DNA of 64,000 bases from the NCBI RefSeq assembly GCF_014651955.1, contig NZ_BMXW01000009.1, positions 1 through 64,000 of the forward strand. Reading direction: 5' to 3'. The notes below the pieces were generated by a model. It was not told the origin of the DNA and made no database searches. It saw only the letters and a program-made list of their open reading frames with translations. A program made the position numbers and the translations under genes. The number at the start of each line of letters is the position of its first letter. Position 1 is the first letter of the stretch. Shown here piece by piece: positions 37,654 to 47,612 of the stretch. This DNA is from Shewanella fodinae. Its GTDB lineage: Bacteria; Pseudomonadota; Gammaproteobacteria; Enterobacterales; Shewanellaceae.

Positions 37654-37950
37654 TTAAACACTCCCCCATTGGTCAGGTGGCGGATTATAGCACGACATTG
37701 CCGCTACTGAGTATCCTGCCAGTAGGCATAATCTCATGATTTAGAGCCATAAGCTAATTCTCGATTCGCTAATTAATATCAACAATATAAAACAGTTACT
37801 AATTAACTAATTAACGAAAGTGATCCATTTTTCACAATTTTAAAATTTGTGAGCCTATTTTCAGAACTCATATCTATAGATTTACGCTAAAGGTCATATG
37901 TCATACGTTTAATATATGTTGATTAGCTGTGATAACTTAAGTTCGCCACG
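37654..37950. other. regulator-cassette intergenic region
   Basis: 297 bp, very AT-rich toward the right. Partly repeated elements gtcatatgtcatac and aatatatg near 37895-37920 could be regulator sites, but no clear palindrome is present. No gene was found. Confidence 0.4.
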
Positions 37951-38412
37951 ATGAAGAAATTACTAATTTTTTCCTCAGATAAACAATATGGCGCTCGTGA
38001 AGTGGTCAATGCTGATCCCATCATAGATCTGGCGAAGATACAGGGTATGGATATTAACGAACCTGATACCTCCGTTGTCATCAAAGACACATTGGTAACA
38101 GCGCTGCAAAATCCAAAATATCGTAAAGACCCCATCTATTTGCGCGCAGAGTCTAATGCTCCTTTCCGTTTCGCTAATAACAACTTAGCTCCCTTAAGTC
38201 ATTTAGCTGGCACGAAAAAGAGTAACCAACATATAGCAATTTCGATAGCAACCGTTAAACCGGATCAGAGGAATATCATCAGGGTTATAACCACTTGCGC
38301 CAAATACGGCGCCAGTTGCGTCCCCCCTGATGATGCTGCCCCACTCGGTTTTATGACCCATTACGGCCAAGTTGCTACTGAAAACGCTAGAGCTGAATAC
38401 GTGAAAAATTAG
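37951..38412 (+). CDS. hypothetical protein, 153 aa
   Basis: A soluble protein without signal peptide, rich in Asn/Ala/Asp, with two cysteines in CAKYGASC. Family not recognised. No good ribosome-binding site precedes ATG 37951, so it may be a poorly expressed gene or the tail of a decayed one. It stands between the GntR regulator and the OprD porin, on the same strand as the porin, 49 bp ahead of it. Confidence 0.45.
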   Translation: MKKLLIFSSDKQYGAREVVNADPIIDLAKIQGMDINEPDTSVVIKDTLVTALQNPKYRKDPIYLRAESNAPFRFANNNLAPLSHLAGTKKSNQHIAISIATVKPDQRNIIRVITTCAKYGASCVPPDDAAPLGFMTHYGQVATENARAEYVKN

Positions 38413-38461
38413 ATCCGCTGACAGTTATGGGCAACCAGACTGGTATTAATGGGAAAAAATT

Positions 38462-39697
38462 ATGAAAAAGACCTATCTTTCCGCGCTGATTTTGGCTGCC
38501 ATCACTGTTCCCGCAATGGCTGACACCACCATTGATGAGATGTTCTCTCAGGGTACGTTAAACGCACAATTACGTATGTTTGACTTTACCCGGGACTATG
38601 ATGGCACCACCAATACGAAACACGATACCTCGTTGGGGGGACTGTTCAATTACCGCACCGCAGCAGTGAACGGTATTACACTGGGAACTACATTTGCGTC
38701 AGCTAATCACGTTTTCAATGGGGACTCTGATGACGTTTATGGTCTGGTAGCCACAAATAGTGACGGCGGACATGAAAGCGTCAACCGCATGCAGGAGTAC
38801 TACATTGAAGGCAACTGGTGGAATACTCTGTTCCGCTACGGTGCTCAAGAACTGCGTACCCCGATGATGAATCCGCATGATATTCGCGCTATTCCACGCA
38901 CATTCCGAGGGCTCTCTGCCATCAACAACAGCTTTGACAACCTGACACTGCAAGCCTATTACATCACCGATTCCATGGGCTGGTCAGACTCCAACTTCAT
39001 TTCGGTAAAAGAAGCTGTGCAGAACGAACTGCGTCGAGCAGGCGTCAATGCCGATGTTGCTGATGAACCAGTTATCGCTGTTGGTGCCAGTTACAATGTG
39101 CCACTGCAGTCGATGAAGATGAAAGCAGATTTGTGGCATTACCGTATGAAGGATGTATTTGACCAAACCTATGCCAAGGTCAATATGTCTGTCAAAGCTG
39201 GTAATTCTGAGTTGTATTTCACGCCTTCTTACTTAGATCAGCAGTCTACTGGAGATCAAACCGGTGGTTCATTAGACACCTATCAATACGGCTTCCATCT
39301 GGGCGCTAAATTGGCAGGTTTCGACGCCTCCCTGATGTATGCCAAAACCGGTGATGATGCACTACTTGCACCTTGGGGCGATGAAAAAGTGGTAATCCAG
39401 CAGGTATACCAATGCACCCGCGCCAACGAAAAAGTTTATGCTGCCAGATTGGCTTATGATTTTACTCAGGCCGGTGTTGAAGGGCTTCAAGCCTATGTGT
39501 TCTATGCCGATTATGATGTGCCAGATGGTCAAGCCAGCGACTTCACTGAAACTGACTTCTCTGTCACTTACGCGTTAGACAAAGTGATGAAAGGACTCAG
39601 CACTCGTGTCAGATACGCTATCGTCGATTTCGACAACGGTGAAGACCTCAACGATCTGCGTCTCTACCTTACTTACAAGTTCAAACTGGGTCATTAA
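38462..39697 (+). CDS. OprD-family outer-membrane porin
   Basis: 411 residues, with a signal peptide (1-20, ending PAMA). The OprD features are DEMFSQGTLNAQLRMFDF at the start, YRYGAQ-type RYGAQELRTPMM near 135, and repeated beta strands ending LYLTYKFKLGH. Such porins take up one class of small carboxylates or aromatics. Its place before a tannase-type esterase suggests uptake of aromatic esters or their products. Confidence 0.9.
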   Translation: MKKTYLSALILAAITVPAMADTTIDEMFSQGTLNAQLRMFDFTRDYDGTTNTKHDTSLGGLFNYRTAAVNGITLGTTFASANHVFNGDSDDVYGLVATNSDGGHESVNRMQEYYIEGNWWNTLFRYGAQELRTPMMNPHDIRAIPRTFRGLSAINNSFDNLTLQAYYITDSMGWSDSNFISVKEAVQNELRRAGVNADVADEPVIAVGASYNVPLQSMKMKADLWHYRMKDVFDQTYAKVNMSVKAGNSELYFTPSYLDQQSTGDQTGGSLDTYQYGFHLGAKLAGFDASLMYAKTGDDALLAPWGDEKVVIQQVYQCTRANEKVYAARLAYDFTQAGVEGLQAYVFYADYDVPDGQASDFTETDFSVTYALDKVMKGLSTRVRYAIVDFDNGEDLNDLRLYLTYKFKLGH

Positions 39698-39707
39698 GCT
39701 ACCCACC

Positions 39708-39740
39708 AAGGTTCCGTCCACTGCTCCCGGACGGAACCTT
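39708..39740 (+). terminator. hairpin between porin and esterase genes
   Basis: AAGGTTCCGTCC and GGACGGAACCTT form a perfect 12-bp stem with a nine-base loop; CTTTC follows, with few Ts. It may partly terminate the porin message and lower esterase expression, or protect the mRNA end. Confidence 0.55.
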
Positions 39741-39803
39741 CTTTCAATGGACGAATGAAATCTATCTGGATCGCCCAACATAGGTCCAGAGGGGGAATTA
39801 CGC

Positions 39804-41546
39804 ATGAAAAAAATTAAAACATTACTACCATTTGTGTTAACGCCATTATGTTTAGCAATCTGGGGCTGCAACAGTAACGATACTTCTGACAATACTTCAG
39901 AAACAGCACTGCCCGTTCTAGGGGCCGCCACTCCCGGCGCATTGAACAGCTGCGAAGATCTGGTCACGCAATTTGTTTACGACAGCACCGTCATCACCGC
40001 CGCGCACACTGTTGAAGCCGGTCCGGTTAACTACAATGCCACTGAATCTTATGACGCTCCCGCACATTGTGTGGTTACTGGCTACATGAACGAACGTACC
40101 GGCAAAGGTATCAGTGGTGACACCACCTACCGTATTGGCTTTGAAATGCGCTTACCCATGGCGTGGAACGGTCGTTTTTATTATCAGGCCAACGGTGGTC
40201 TGGATGGCTCGGTGGCCACCGCTGTTGGACGATTTATGTTTTCCAACGACAGTGATTCCAGCGCCTTGACCAAAGGTTTTGCAGTGATCAGTTCTGATGC
40301 CGGTCACCCATCGCCAACACCAATGTTTGGTTTAGATCCGCAAGCGCGTCTTGACTATGGTTACAATGCCGTGGCGCAACTGACACCAATGGCGAAATCT
40401 CTGATTAAAACCGCTTATGGGAAACAGCCTGATCGCTCCTATTTTGGGGGTTGCTCAAATGGTGGCCGTCACACCATGGTTGCGGCCACGCGCTATGCTG
40501 ATCTTTATGACGGTTTCTTAGTTGGTGACCCTGGTTTCAATCTGCCTAAATCTGCTATCGATCAGCTTTACGGCATCCAACAGTACGCATCGCTGGTGAC
40601 AGTTGACCCCAACAACGTGCTGGCTAGCATCCAAGGCGCCATCACTAAACAAGAGTTCGGTGTAGTGTCTAAAGCTGTACTACGCCAGTGCGATGCACTA
40701 GATGGTGCCGCCGATGGGATGGTCAATGCTTTAGATGCATGTCAAAAAGCGTTTGATATTGAACGCGATGTTCCCACTTGCAGCGGCGACCGTGATGGTA
40801 CCTGTTTGACTGAGGCACAAAAAACCGTATTAACCAACATCATGAATGGTGCGCACAACAGTGTAGGTGAAGCGATTTATAGCAGTTTCCCTTACGATGC
40901 AGGCATGGGCACCGACAACTACTTCAGTTGGGAATACAATATGGCATTGACGCGTGACTCAGGCGCCGTTGCCTATATCTTCACCACCCCACCCACCATG
41001 CTGGGCAATACTGAATCCGATGCCTATAACTTCGTCAAAAACTTCAGTATGGATACCGATGCACCCAAAATCTTTGCCACTGATGCCAACTTCACCGAAT
41101 CGGCTATTGATTTTATGACACCACCAGACCCAACAGATATGGGCAAACTGCGTGATCGCGGTGCCAAGATCATGGTGGTCAATGGTTCATCTGACCCCGT
41201 ATTCTCGGTTCAGGACACCATCAACTGGTATAACGGCCTAGAAAAGGCCAACACCAATGAAGCAGACAAATTCGCCCGGTTATTCCTGGTTCCAGGGATG
41301 AACCACTGTGGTGATGGTCCTGCGACAGACAATTTTGACGCCTTAGAAAAGTTGGTTACCTGGGTAGAAAGTGGCACGGCCCCAGAAAAGATTGATGCGT
41401 TTGTCCGGCCTAATAATGCGGAATTGCCAGCAGATTGGTCTACTCAACGCAGTCGACCATTGTGCCCATATCCTCAAATTGCCAAGTACAACGGAAGTGG
41501 CAGTATTGAGGACGCCGCAAGCTTTACCTGCAGTACCCCGGAATAA
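39804..41546 (+). CDS. tannase/feruloyl-esterase family lipoprotein
   Basis: 580 residues, with lipobox IWGC (Cys22). Nucleophile Ser218 lies in GGCSNGG, and the closing His in PGMNHCGDGP. The paired Cys-Ser and His-Cys are the family's disulfide-linked catalytic signature. The acid is probably Asp in NGSSDPVFS. It hydrolyses esters of hydroxycinnamic or gallic acids and related aromatics, here on a membrane anchor. Followed by a strong terminator. With the GntR regulator and OprD porin it forms a small uptake/catabolic unit. Confidence 0.92.
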   Translation: MKKIKTLLPFVLTPLCLAIWGCNSNDTSDNTSETALPVLGAATPGALNSCEDLVTQFVYDSTVITAAHTVEAGPVNYNATESYDAPAHCVVTGYMNERTGKGISGDTTYRIGFEMRLPMAWNGRFYYQANGGLDGSVATAVGRFMFSNDSDSSALTKGFAVISSDAGHPSPTPMFGLDPQARLDYGYNAVAQLTPMAKSLIKTAYGKQPDRSYFGGCSNGGRHTMVAATRYADLYDGFLVGDPGFNLPKSAIDQLYGIQQYASLVTVDPNNVLASIQGAITKQEFGVVSKAVLRQCDALDGAADGMVNALDACQKAFDIERDVPTCSGDRDGTCLTEAQKTVLTNIMNGAHNSVGEAIYSSFPYDAGMGTDNYFSWEYNMALTRDSGAVAYIFTTPPTMLGNTESDAYNFVKNFSMDTDAPKIFATDANFTESAIDFMTPPDPTDMGKLRDRGAKIMVVNGSSDPVFSVQDTINWYNGLEKANTNEADKFARLFLVPGMNHCGDGPATDNFDALEKLVTWVESGTAPEKIDAFVRPNNAELPADWSTQRSRPLCPYPQIAKYNGSGSIEDAASFTCSTPE

Positions 41547-41593
41547 CCGTTCCGAGCTCCCTTTTGCGTTCTTTTTAAGTTCGTTTCATCTTT

Positions 41594-41627
41594 CAGCCTG
41601 AACATCTGTTCAGGCTGCTTTTTTTGT
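41594..41627 (+). terminator. terminator after the esterase gene
   Basis: CAGCCTGAACA and TGTTCAGGCTG form an 11-bp perfect stem with a two-base centre, followed by CTTTTTTTG. Confidence 0.92.
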
Positions 41628-41869
41628 TAACTTGACTAAGTGTCAGCGTTAAATCCGCTATTTATCGGTAAAACTGCCTAGCTTCAGCGCAATAGTAAGA
41701 AATTTCTAGTTATTATTCAGTAAGATATATTTTGGCCTGATTACTGCTTTGAAAGTTTGTTCTCCGAAAGCCACGCTGTGGCAACTCTGGGACAACTTCC
41801 CGACCGCGGGATTCACTGCAGTGGCTGCCCAACAGTCAGTGAGTCCCGCTCCTTTTCTCTCGGACACCA

Positions 41870-42139
41870 TTACCCAGCAGTTGCCCTGCCGACACTCAGC
41901 AAGGCTAATTTTTGCTGGCGAGAAAGCTTCTTGATCTGTATCTCACGCTTGAGTGCCTCACTGCGACTGCCCACCAGCTCCTGATAGACCAACTGCAACG
42001 GTGCCTTGCCCTTTAAGTATTTGGCCGCCCTTGGCCCACCGCCTTGGTGCTCAACAAAACGGCGATTCACATCGGTGGTGACACCGGTATACAACTCGCC
42101 ATCACGGCAGCGAATAATGTATAGCGACCACGAACTCAT
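41870..42139 (-). CDS. GIY-YIG nuclease-superfamily protein
   Basis: 89 residues. WSLYIIRCRDGELYTGVT holds the GIY-YIG signature in its YhbQ/UPF0213 form; Arg in VNRRFVEH and the late Glu in ALKREIQIKKLS are conserved. Members are small putative endonucleases in DNA repair. The start overlaps the S9 peptidase stop in ATGA, so it is coupled to that gene. Confidence 0.92.
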   Translation of the reverse strand: MSSWSLYIIRCRDGELYTGVTTDVNRRFVEHQGGGPRAAKYLKGKAPLQLVYQELVGSRSEALKREIQIKKLSRQQKLALLSVGRATAG

Positions 42140-44274
42140 TTATATCCCAGCAAACCGAGGAAGAAAGCGTACTCCAGCGCGGTATCTTCATAGCTGCTGT
42201 AGCGGCCACTCTTGCCGCCGTGCCCCGCACTCATATCAACATGCAGCAGTAACAGATGATCATCAGTTTTATACTCACGAAGTTTCGCCACCCACTTGGC
42301 GGGTTCAAAGTACTGCACCTGGGAATCATACAAGCCGCTGGTCACCAACAGGTTGGGGTAGTCCTGATGTCTGACGTTGTCGTAAGGCGAATAGCTCAGC
42401 ATATAATCGAAATAGGGCTTGTCATTGGGATTACCCCACTCATCGTACTCATTGGTAGTCAGCGGAATCGATTCATCCAGCATGGTGGTTACAATATCCA
42501 CAAATGGCACATGAGCGGCCACCGCCAGATACAGCTCCGGCGCTTGATTGACCACTTCGCCCATCAGTAAGCCGCCCGCACTGCGCCCTGCCGCTAGCAC
42601 CTTACCGGCAGCGCCATACTTTTCTTGCAGCAAACCACGGGTCACATCCACAAAATCGTTAAAACTATTCTGCTTATGCAGCATCTTGCCGTCTTGGTAC
42701 CAGTGTCGTCCGAGCATTTCGCTGCCACGCACATGGGCAATGGCATATACCACGCCGCGATCGAGCAAACTGATAATATCATCATGAAATGCTGGTTCGA
42801 TCACAATGCCATAGGCACCGTAGCCGTAGACATACAGCGGATTGGTACCATCGCGTTTGAATTTATCTTTGCGATACACCAGCGTAACTGGTACAGGAGT
42901 GCCATCGCGGGCAGTGATCCGTAACCGTTCGGTGCGGTAGTTCGCGGCATCAAAGCCGCCCAATACCTTTTCCTGTTTCAGCAGTGTGCGGCGCCCAGGA
43001 AAATCTAACTGGTAGTCATAAATGGTTTCCGGCGTTGATGGGCTGGAATAATACACCCGCAAGTCGCGGCTGTGCTGACTGGGGTTAACATCTAGCCCTA
43101 CCACATACGCGGCATCGTCAAACTGCAATTCATAGCCACGAGTCGTATCGGCATCCGGATAAATACGGATATGACTCAGCCCCTGCTCGCGGGTTTGCAA
43201 CACCAGAAAATCATCTAGCAGCAAGAAGTCTTCCAGCAATACATCTGGACTGTGGGGGATCACCGATTGCCAGTTAGCTTTATGACTCGCTTTGCTGATG
43301 TTGACTTGCATCAAGCGGAAATTCTGCGCTTGCCAGTTAGTCAGTATGTATAACTCGTTACCGCGTTTGGCAACGCTGTACTCCACCCCTTCTTCTCGTG
43401 GCGTAACCGCTAAAAATTCCCCCAACGGAGCATTGGCATCGAGCCATGAGACTTCACTGGTGGTGGTGCTTTCATGGGTCAATACAATGCGGGTCTCATC
43501 CAGCGTTTTCCCTAAATCAAGATAATAGGCATCATCCAGTTCGTGATACACCAAGACATCTGCGGACTGCGGTGTACCCAATTTGTGGCGGAAGACCCTA
43601 TCACCTAACAGGGTTTGTGGATCTTTCGCAATATAGAACACATAACGTCCGTCATTGCTCCACACCACGTCGCCATCAACGTCGGTGAGCTTATCCGCTA
43701 ATAACTGCCCACTGTGCAGATCCTTAAAGTAGACGGTATAGATGCGGCGACTGAGCGTGTCTTCCGCAAACGCCAGTAACGATTCATCAGGACTGACACT
43801 GGTGCCGCCGAGACTGTAAAATTCATGCCCGGCCGCCCGCTGATTGGTATCTAGCAACAGCTGTTCCGGGCCGTTAAGCGCGCTGCTGCGTGCCAATAGT
43901 GGGTATTCCTGTCCTTGCTGGTAACGGCTGTAATACCAATGCTTATGCCAATGATAAGGTACCGAGCTATCCTCAGCGGCGACTCTTGCTGTCAGCTCTT
44001 TAAACAGTTGCTGTTGCAGCGGCTTAAACGGCTGTAATTTAGCGGCGGTATAAGCATTTTCCTGCTGTAGATAATCCAGTACTTGCGGATCACTATGGCT
44101 GTCATCGCGCAACCAATAGTAGTCATCCGTCCGAGTAACCCCGTGCAACGTCATTGCATGGGGGATTTTCATCGCCACCGGGGCGGTGATTGCTGTTTGT
44201 TGTTTCATACTTTCGCATCCGCACAGCATTAGCGCTATGCCCGCCAGTCCAAGAGATACCAACAGTTTGTTCAT
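42136..44274 (-). CDS. S9 prolyl-oligopeptidase family peptidase (oligopeptidase B-like) lipoprotein
   Basis: 712 residues. Lipobox LCGC (Cys about 20) predicts a membrane-tethered periplasmic form. A beta-propeller domain occupies about 70-430, followed by an alpha/beta hydrolase with nucleophile Ser in GRSAGGLLMGEV, Asp in SGLYDSQV and His near SAGHGGKSGR. The DYYWLRDD start and RGG-type loop match protease II. Oligopeptidase B cuts short peptides after basic residues. Confidence 0.93.
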   Translation of the reverse strand: MNKLLVSLGLAGIALMLCGCESMKQQTAITAPVAMKIPHAMTLHGVTRTDDYYWLRDDSHSDPQVLDYLQQENAYTAAKLQPFKPLQQQLFKELTARVAAEDSSVPYHWHKHWYYSRYQQGQEYPLLARSSALNGPEQLLLDTNQRAAGHEFYSLGGTSVSPDESLLAFAEDTLSRRIYTVYFKDLHSGQLLADKLTDVDGDVVWSNDGRYVFYIAKDPQTLLGDRVFRHKLGTPQSADVLVYHELDDAYYLDLGKTLDETRIVLTHESTTTSEVSWLDANAPLGEFLAVTPREEGVEYSVAKRGNELYILTNWQAQNFRLMQVNISKASHKANWQSVIPHSPDVLLEDFLLLDDFLVLQTREQGLSHIRIYPDADTTRGYELQFDDAAYVVGLDVNPSQHSRDLRVYYSSPSTPETIYDYQLDFPGRRTLLKQEKVLGGFDAANYRTERLRITARDGTPVPVTLVYRKDKFKRDGTNPLYVYGYGAYGIVIEPAFHDDIISLLDRGVVYAIAHVRGSEMLGRHWYQDGKMLHKQNSFNDFVDVTRGLLQEKYGAAGKVLAAGRSAGGLLMGEVVNQAPELYLAVAAHVPFVDIVTTMLDESIPLTTNEYDEWGNPNDKPYFDYMLSYSPYDNVRHQDYPNLLVTSGLYDSQVQYFEPAKWVAKLREYKTDDHLLLLHVDMSAGHGGKSGRYSSYEDTALEYAFFLGLLGYK

Positions 44275-44460
44275 GAGTTTTTCCTATGCCACTACAGCCG
44301 GTTTTGCGCTGTGCTCATGGCCGAAACTGCTGGCCGAAAGTGCTATAGTGAACGGCAAGTTTTATTACCGCAAGTGCCTGATCAGAAATGTGAACTACAG
44401 CCTTGTTATTTGACAATCTCAGGCGCATGCTAACTGCCGCCTGAGCATGCTCAGGCAGTA

Positions 44461-44632
44461 TTCTCAGGGCGGGGTGTAATTCCCCACCGGTGGTAAATCG
44501 CCCAAACAGCGAAAGCCCACGAGCGCCTGATGTAATGTCAGGGTCAGCAGATCTGGTGTCCTCACCACATGTGACTATTCCAGAGCCGACGGTGTTGCTA
44601 GCAGTAGCTGGCTCAGTCCGGATGAAAGAGGA
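44461..44632 (+). promoter_or_regulatory. FMN riboswitch (RFN element)
   Basis: The RFN core is present: GGGCGGGGTGTAATTCCCCA, CCGGTGGTAAAT, AGCCCACGAGCG, a variable arm, then CAGAGCCGACGGT and AGTCCGGATGAAAGAGGA. It lies in the ribB leader, 120 bp before the start codon. Binding of FMN should lower ribB expression. TTGACA at 44410 with TAACTG at 44431 (15-bp spacing) is a possible promoter. Confidence 0.96.
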
Positions 44633-44751
44633 TATGGCAACTGTTATACAGTCTGTCTTTCAGGCTTAAATCGCTGCAGTGGCGGTGATTAGGCTACTCC
44701 TTTCTTGCCCTGATTCTGGAAAATTCACGTTGTGATTTAAGGACTTTTACC

Positions 44752-45405
44752 ATGAATCAGTCATTATTAGCACCTTTTGGTACTCCCAGTGAACGGGTTG
44801 AAATTGCCTTGCAAACTCTGCGCGAAGGCCGAGGCGTACTGGTGGTCGATGATGAAGACCGCGAAAACGAAGGCGACATGATTTTTGCCGCTGAAACCTT
44901 AACCAGCCAGCAGATGGCGTTATTAATCCGTGAAGGCAGCGGCATTGTCTGCCTGTGTCTGACCGATGAACGGGTCAAAGCACTGGATTTACCGCCAATG
45001 GTGACCACCAACACCAGCCAGTACGGCACACCGTTTACTGTCAGCATTGAAGCACGCGATGGCGTTACCACCGGCGTTTCTGCTGCAGACCGAGTGACGA
45101 CTATCAAAGCAGCGATTGCCGATGATGCCAAGCCGGAGCATCTGGTGCGTCCCGGCCATGTATATCCACTACGCGCCCAGCCAGGTGGCGTTTTCACCCG
45201 CCGCGGTCATACCGAGGCCACGGTGGATCTGATGAAACTGGCAGGACTCAAACACGCCGGAGTATTGTGCGAAGTGACCAATCCCGATGGCACCATGGCC
45301 CGGTTACCGGAAATCATCGAGTTTGGTGCCCAACATCAGATGCCGGTACTGACCATTGAAGATATTGCCGCCTACCGCCAGTCTTTGATGGCGGATGTCG
45401 GCTAA
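44752..45405 (+). CDS. ribB: 3,4-dihydroxy-2-butanone 4-phosphate synthase
   Basis: Converts ribulose 5-phosphate to the four-carbon precursor of riboflavin. 217 residues, monofunctional, without the GTP cyclohydrolase II half. The catalytic acidic loop [10 protein letters not shown] is near 33-42, and the C-terminal HTEATVDL is present. The FMN riboswitch upstream confirms its place in riboflavin synthesis. Ends in a clear terminator. Confidence 0.97.
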   Translation: MNQSLLAPFGTPSERVEIALQTLREGRGVLVVDDEDRENEGDMIFAAETLTSQQMALLIREGSGIVCLCLTDERVKALDLPPMVTTNTSQYGTPFTVSIEARDGVTTGVSAADRVTTIKAAIADDAKPEHLVRPGHVYPLRAQPGGVFTRRGHTEATVDLMKLAGLKHAGVLCEVTNPDGTMARLPEIIEFGAQHQMPVLTIEDIAAYRQSLMADVG

Positions 45406-45422
45406 GCCGGATTTCAATCTCA

Positions 45423-45448
45423 AAAAGCAGCTGCGGCTGCTTTTTTTG
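45423..45448 (+). terminator. terminator after ribB
   Basis: GCAGC and GCTGC around TGCG, extended by A/T pairs, followed by seven Ts. Confidence 0.9.
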
Positions 45449-45586
45449 TTGGCGACACAGTTCACTGTTATTGTTGGAATTATCGGTAAAATCCCCATCA
45501 AATTCCGGCGAGAGCATAGCCAGCCAATCTGAGCGTGGCATAATAACCGCCAGATCAAATTTTACTGTCAGAATTAAGGTTGCTCT

Positions 45587-46831
45587 ATGTCCATGTCTCA
45601 GGACCCTTGTGCCCGTCCGCAATTACTGCATCCCGATGACGCGGTACCAATGTTGCTGCAACAGGTTGTACCGCTATATGAAACAGAAACCGTGCCACTG
45701 ACTGAAGCGCTAGGGCGGATTTTGGCGGAAGATTTATGCAGCAGTATTGAACTGCCGCCATTCAACAACTCTGGCATGGATGGCTATGCCTACCGCTTTG
45801 CCGATCTGCCAGTCAAAGGCACACTCACTGTGATTGGAAAATCGTTTGCCGGTCATCCCTATGTAGGTGAGTACCAACCCGGCAGCTGTATCCGGATCAT
45901 GACCGGAGCCACCGTTCCCGAGGGTTATGACACGGTACAAATGCAGGAATATGCTGAGGTTAACGGCGACCAGGTGACACTGGAGCCCTGCAGCGAGCAG
46001 TGGGAAAATGTGCGACTGCGAGGCGGCGAAATGACCGCTGGAGCCAAAGTCCTCACCAGCGGCACTGAAATTCGCGCCGCCGAGATGGGCATTATCGCCA
46101 CTATCGGCATCAGTCACCTACGGGTATTCCGCCGTGCCCGCGTCGCATTTTTCTCAACGGGCGATGAACTGCGCCCGGTTGGTAGTGAACTGGCACCAGG
46201 ACAAATTTATGATTCAAACCGCTATTCCATCAAAGGCTTGCTGATTAAAGCGGGTGTGGAATGGATTGATCTTGGCGTGATTAAAGATGATCCAGAAGCT
46301 ATCCGTCAGGCTTTCCGTGAAGCCGCCGCCCGCGCCGATATGGTACTCACTTCTGGCGGAGTTTCAGTGGGCGAAGCAGATTTCACCAAACAGGTGCTGG
46401 ATGAAGAAGGCAAAATCACCTTCTGGAAACTGGCCATGAAGCCTGGCAAACCCTTTGCCATGGGCAAAATAGGTGAAGCGATATTCTGTGGGTTGCCGGG
46501 TAATCCGGTGTCGTCTATGGTCACCTTCTACAAGCTGGTGCTGCCACTACTGCGCAAACTGCAAGGGCATAAAGCTGTAACCCCTTTAAAAATCAAAGCT
46601 GTACTGACCAGCGCCATTCGCAAAAAGCCGGGGCGGGTTGAGTATCAGCGCGGCATCCTAAATCACAATATTGATGGCACCTTGCAGGTCAGCACCACAG
46701 GATCACAAGACTCTTCGCAGCTGAGTTCTATGCACTTAGCCAACTGCTTTATTGTGCTGGAACAACAGCAAGGCAATACTGCGGCGGGCGAGTTGGTCAC
46801 CGTAGAACCTTTTAACAGCGTGTTGTGCTGA
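45587..46831 (+). CDS. moeA: molybdopterin molybdotransferase MoeA
   Basis: Inserts molybdate into adenylylated molybdopterin to form Mo-cofactor. 414 residues with MoeA motifs: NNSGMDGYA, MTGATVPEG, FFSTGDEL, TSGGVSVGEADF and GLPGNPVSSMVTF. ATG 45587 or ATG 45593 may start it. Thirteen bases before moeB, forming an operon. Confidence 0.96.
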   Translation: MSMSQDPCARPQLLHPDDAVPMLLQQVVPLYETETVPLTEALGRILAEDLCSSIELPPFNNSGMDGYAYRFADLPVKGTLTVIGKSFAGHPYVGEYQPGSCIRIMTGATVPEGYDTVQMQEYAEVNGDQVTLEPCSEQWENVRLRGGEMTAGAKVLTSGTEIRAAEMGIIATIGISHLRVFRRARVAFFSTGDELRPVGSELAPGQIYDSNRYSIKGLLIKAGVEWIDLGVIKDDPEAIRQAFREAAARADMVLTSGGVSVGEADFTKQVLDEEGKITFWKLAMKPGKPFAMGKIGEAIFCGLPGNPVSSMVTFYKLVLPLLRKLQGHKAVTPLKIKAVLTSAIRKKPGRVEYQRGILNHNIDGTLQVSTTGSQDSSQLSSMHLANCFIVLEQQQGNTAAGELVTVEPFNSVLC

Positions 46832-46844
46832 CGGAGCGCCGCTA

Positions 46845-47609
46845 ATGGAGCAGATTGACGATATTCTCAGCGACAGTGAAATGCTGCGTTACAGCCGCCA
46901 GATATCTATAAAAGGCATGGATATTGAAGGGCAAGAGCAGTTAAAACTAGCGAAAGTGCTGATGATTGGTGCGGGTGGTTTGGGCTGCACCGCGGCGCAA
47001 TATTTAACCGTTGCCGGCATCGGCCAGTTAACGCTGGTGGATTTCGACACTGTAGAGCTTTCCAATCTGCAACGTCAGGTACTGCATCTAGAGCGCAATG
47101 TTGGCCAACCCAAGGTGGTATCGGCACAAGAAAAGTTACGCGAACTCAACCCGCATGTGGCTATCCGCACCATCAATCAGGTGCTGGACGATGCTGAGAT
47201 AGACGCGCTGGTGGCAGAGCACACTATCGTCTTGGACTGTACCGATAATGTGGCGGTGCGGGAACAGTTGAACAAGGCCTGTTTTCATCACCAAATACCG
47301 CTGGTATCAGCCGCCGCAATCCGCATGGAAGGGGTGGTCACCATCTTTAACTATCAGCGCGATATGCCGTGTTATCACTGTTTTTCCAGCCTCTTTGGCG
47401 AGCAGCAGTTGAGTTGCGTGGAGTCTGGCATTCTGGCACCAGTGGTAGGACTGATGGGCTGCTTGCAAGCCACCGAAGCGATCAAAGTGATCGCCGGGCT
47501 CGGTAAACCGCTTTATGGCCGCTTGCTGATGGTCGATGCCATGACCATGGAATTTCGCGAGATGAAGTTACCGAAACAGCCCCACTGCCCGGTATGCCAT
47601 GCCAGCTGA
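46845..47609 (+). CDS. moeB: molybdopterin-synthase adenylyltransferase MoeB
   Basis: Adenylates the C-terminal Gly of MoaD so that it can be thiocarboxylated. 254 residues: nucleotide-binding IGAGGLGC near 42, LDCTDN, the zinc pairs CYHC and CPVC, and the Cys in LSCVESGILAP. Second gene of moeA-moeB; its stop is three bases from the convergent regulator's stop. Confidence 0.95.
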   Translation: MEQIDDILSDSEMLRYSRQISIKGMDIEGQEQLKLAKVLMIGAGGLGCTAAQYLTVAGIGQLTLVDFDTVELSNLQRQVLHLERNVGQPKVVSAQEKLRELNPHVAIRTINQVLDDAEIDALVAEHTIVLDCTDNVAVREQLNKACFHHQIPLVSAAAIRMEGVVTIFNYQRDMPCYHCFSSLFGEQQLSCVESGILAPVVGLMGCLQATEAIKVIAGLGKPLYGRLLMVDAMTMEFREMKLPKQPHCPVCHAS

Positions 47610-47612
47610 GTG

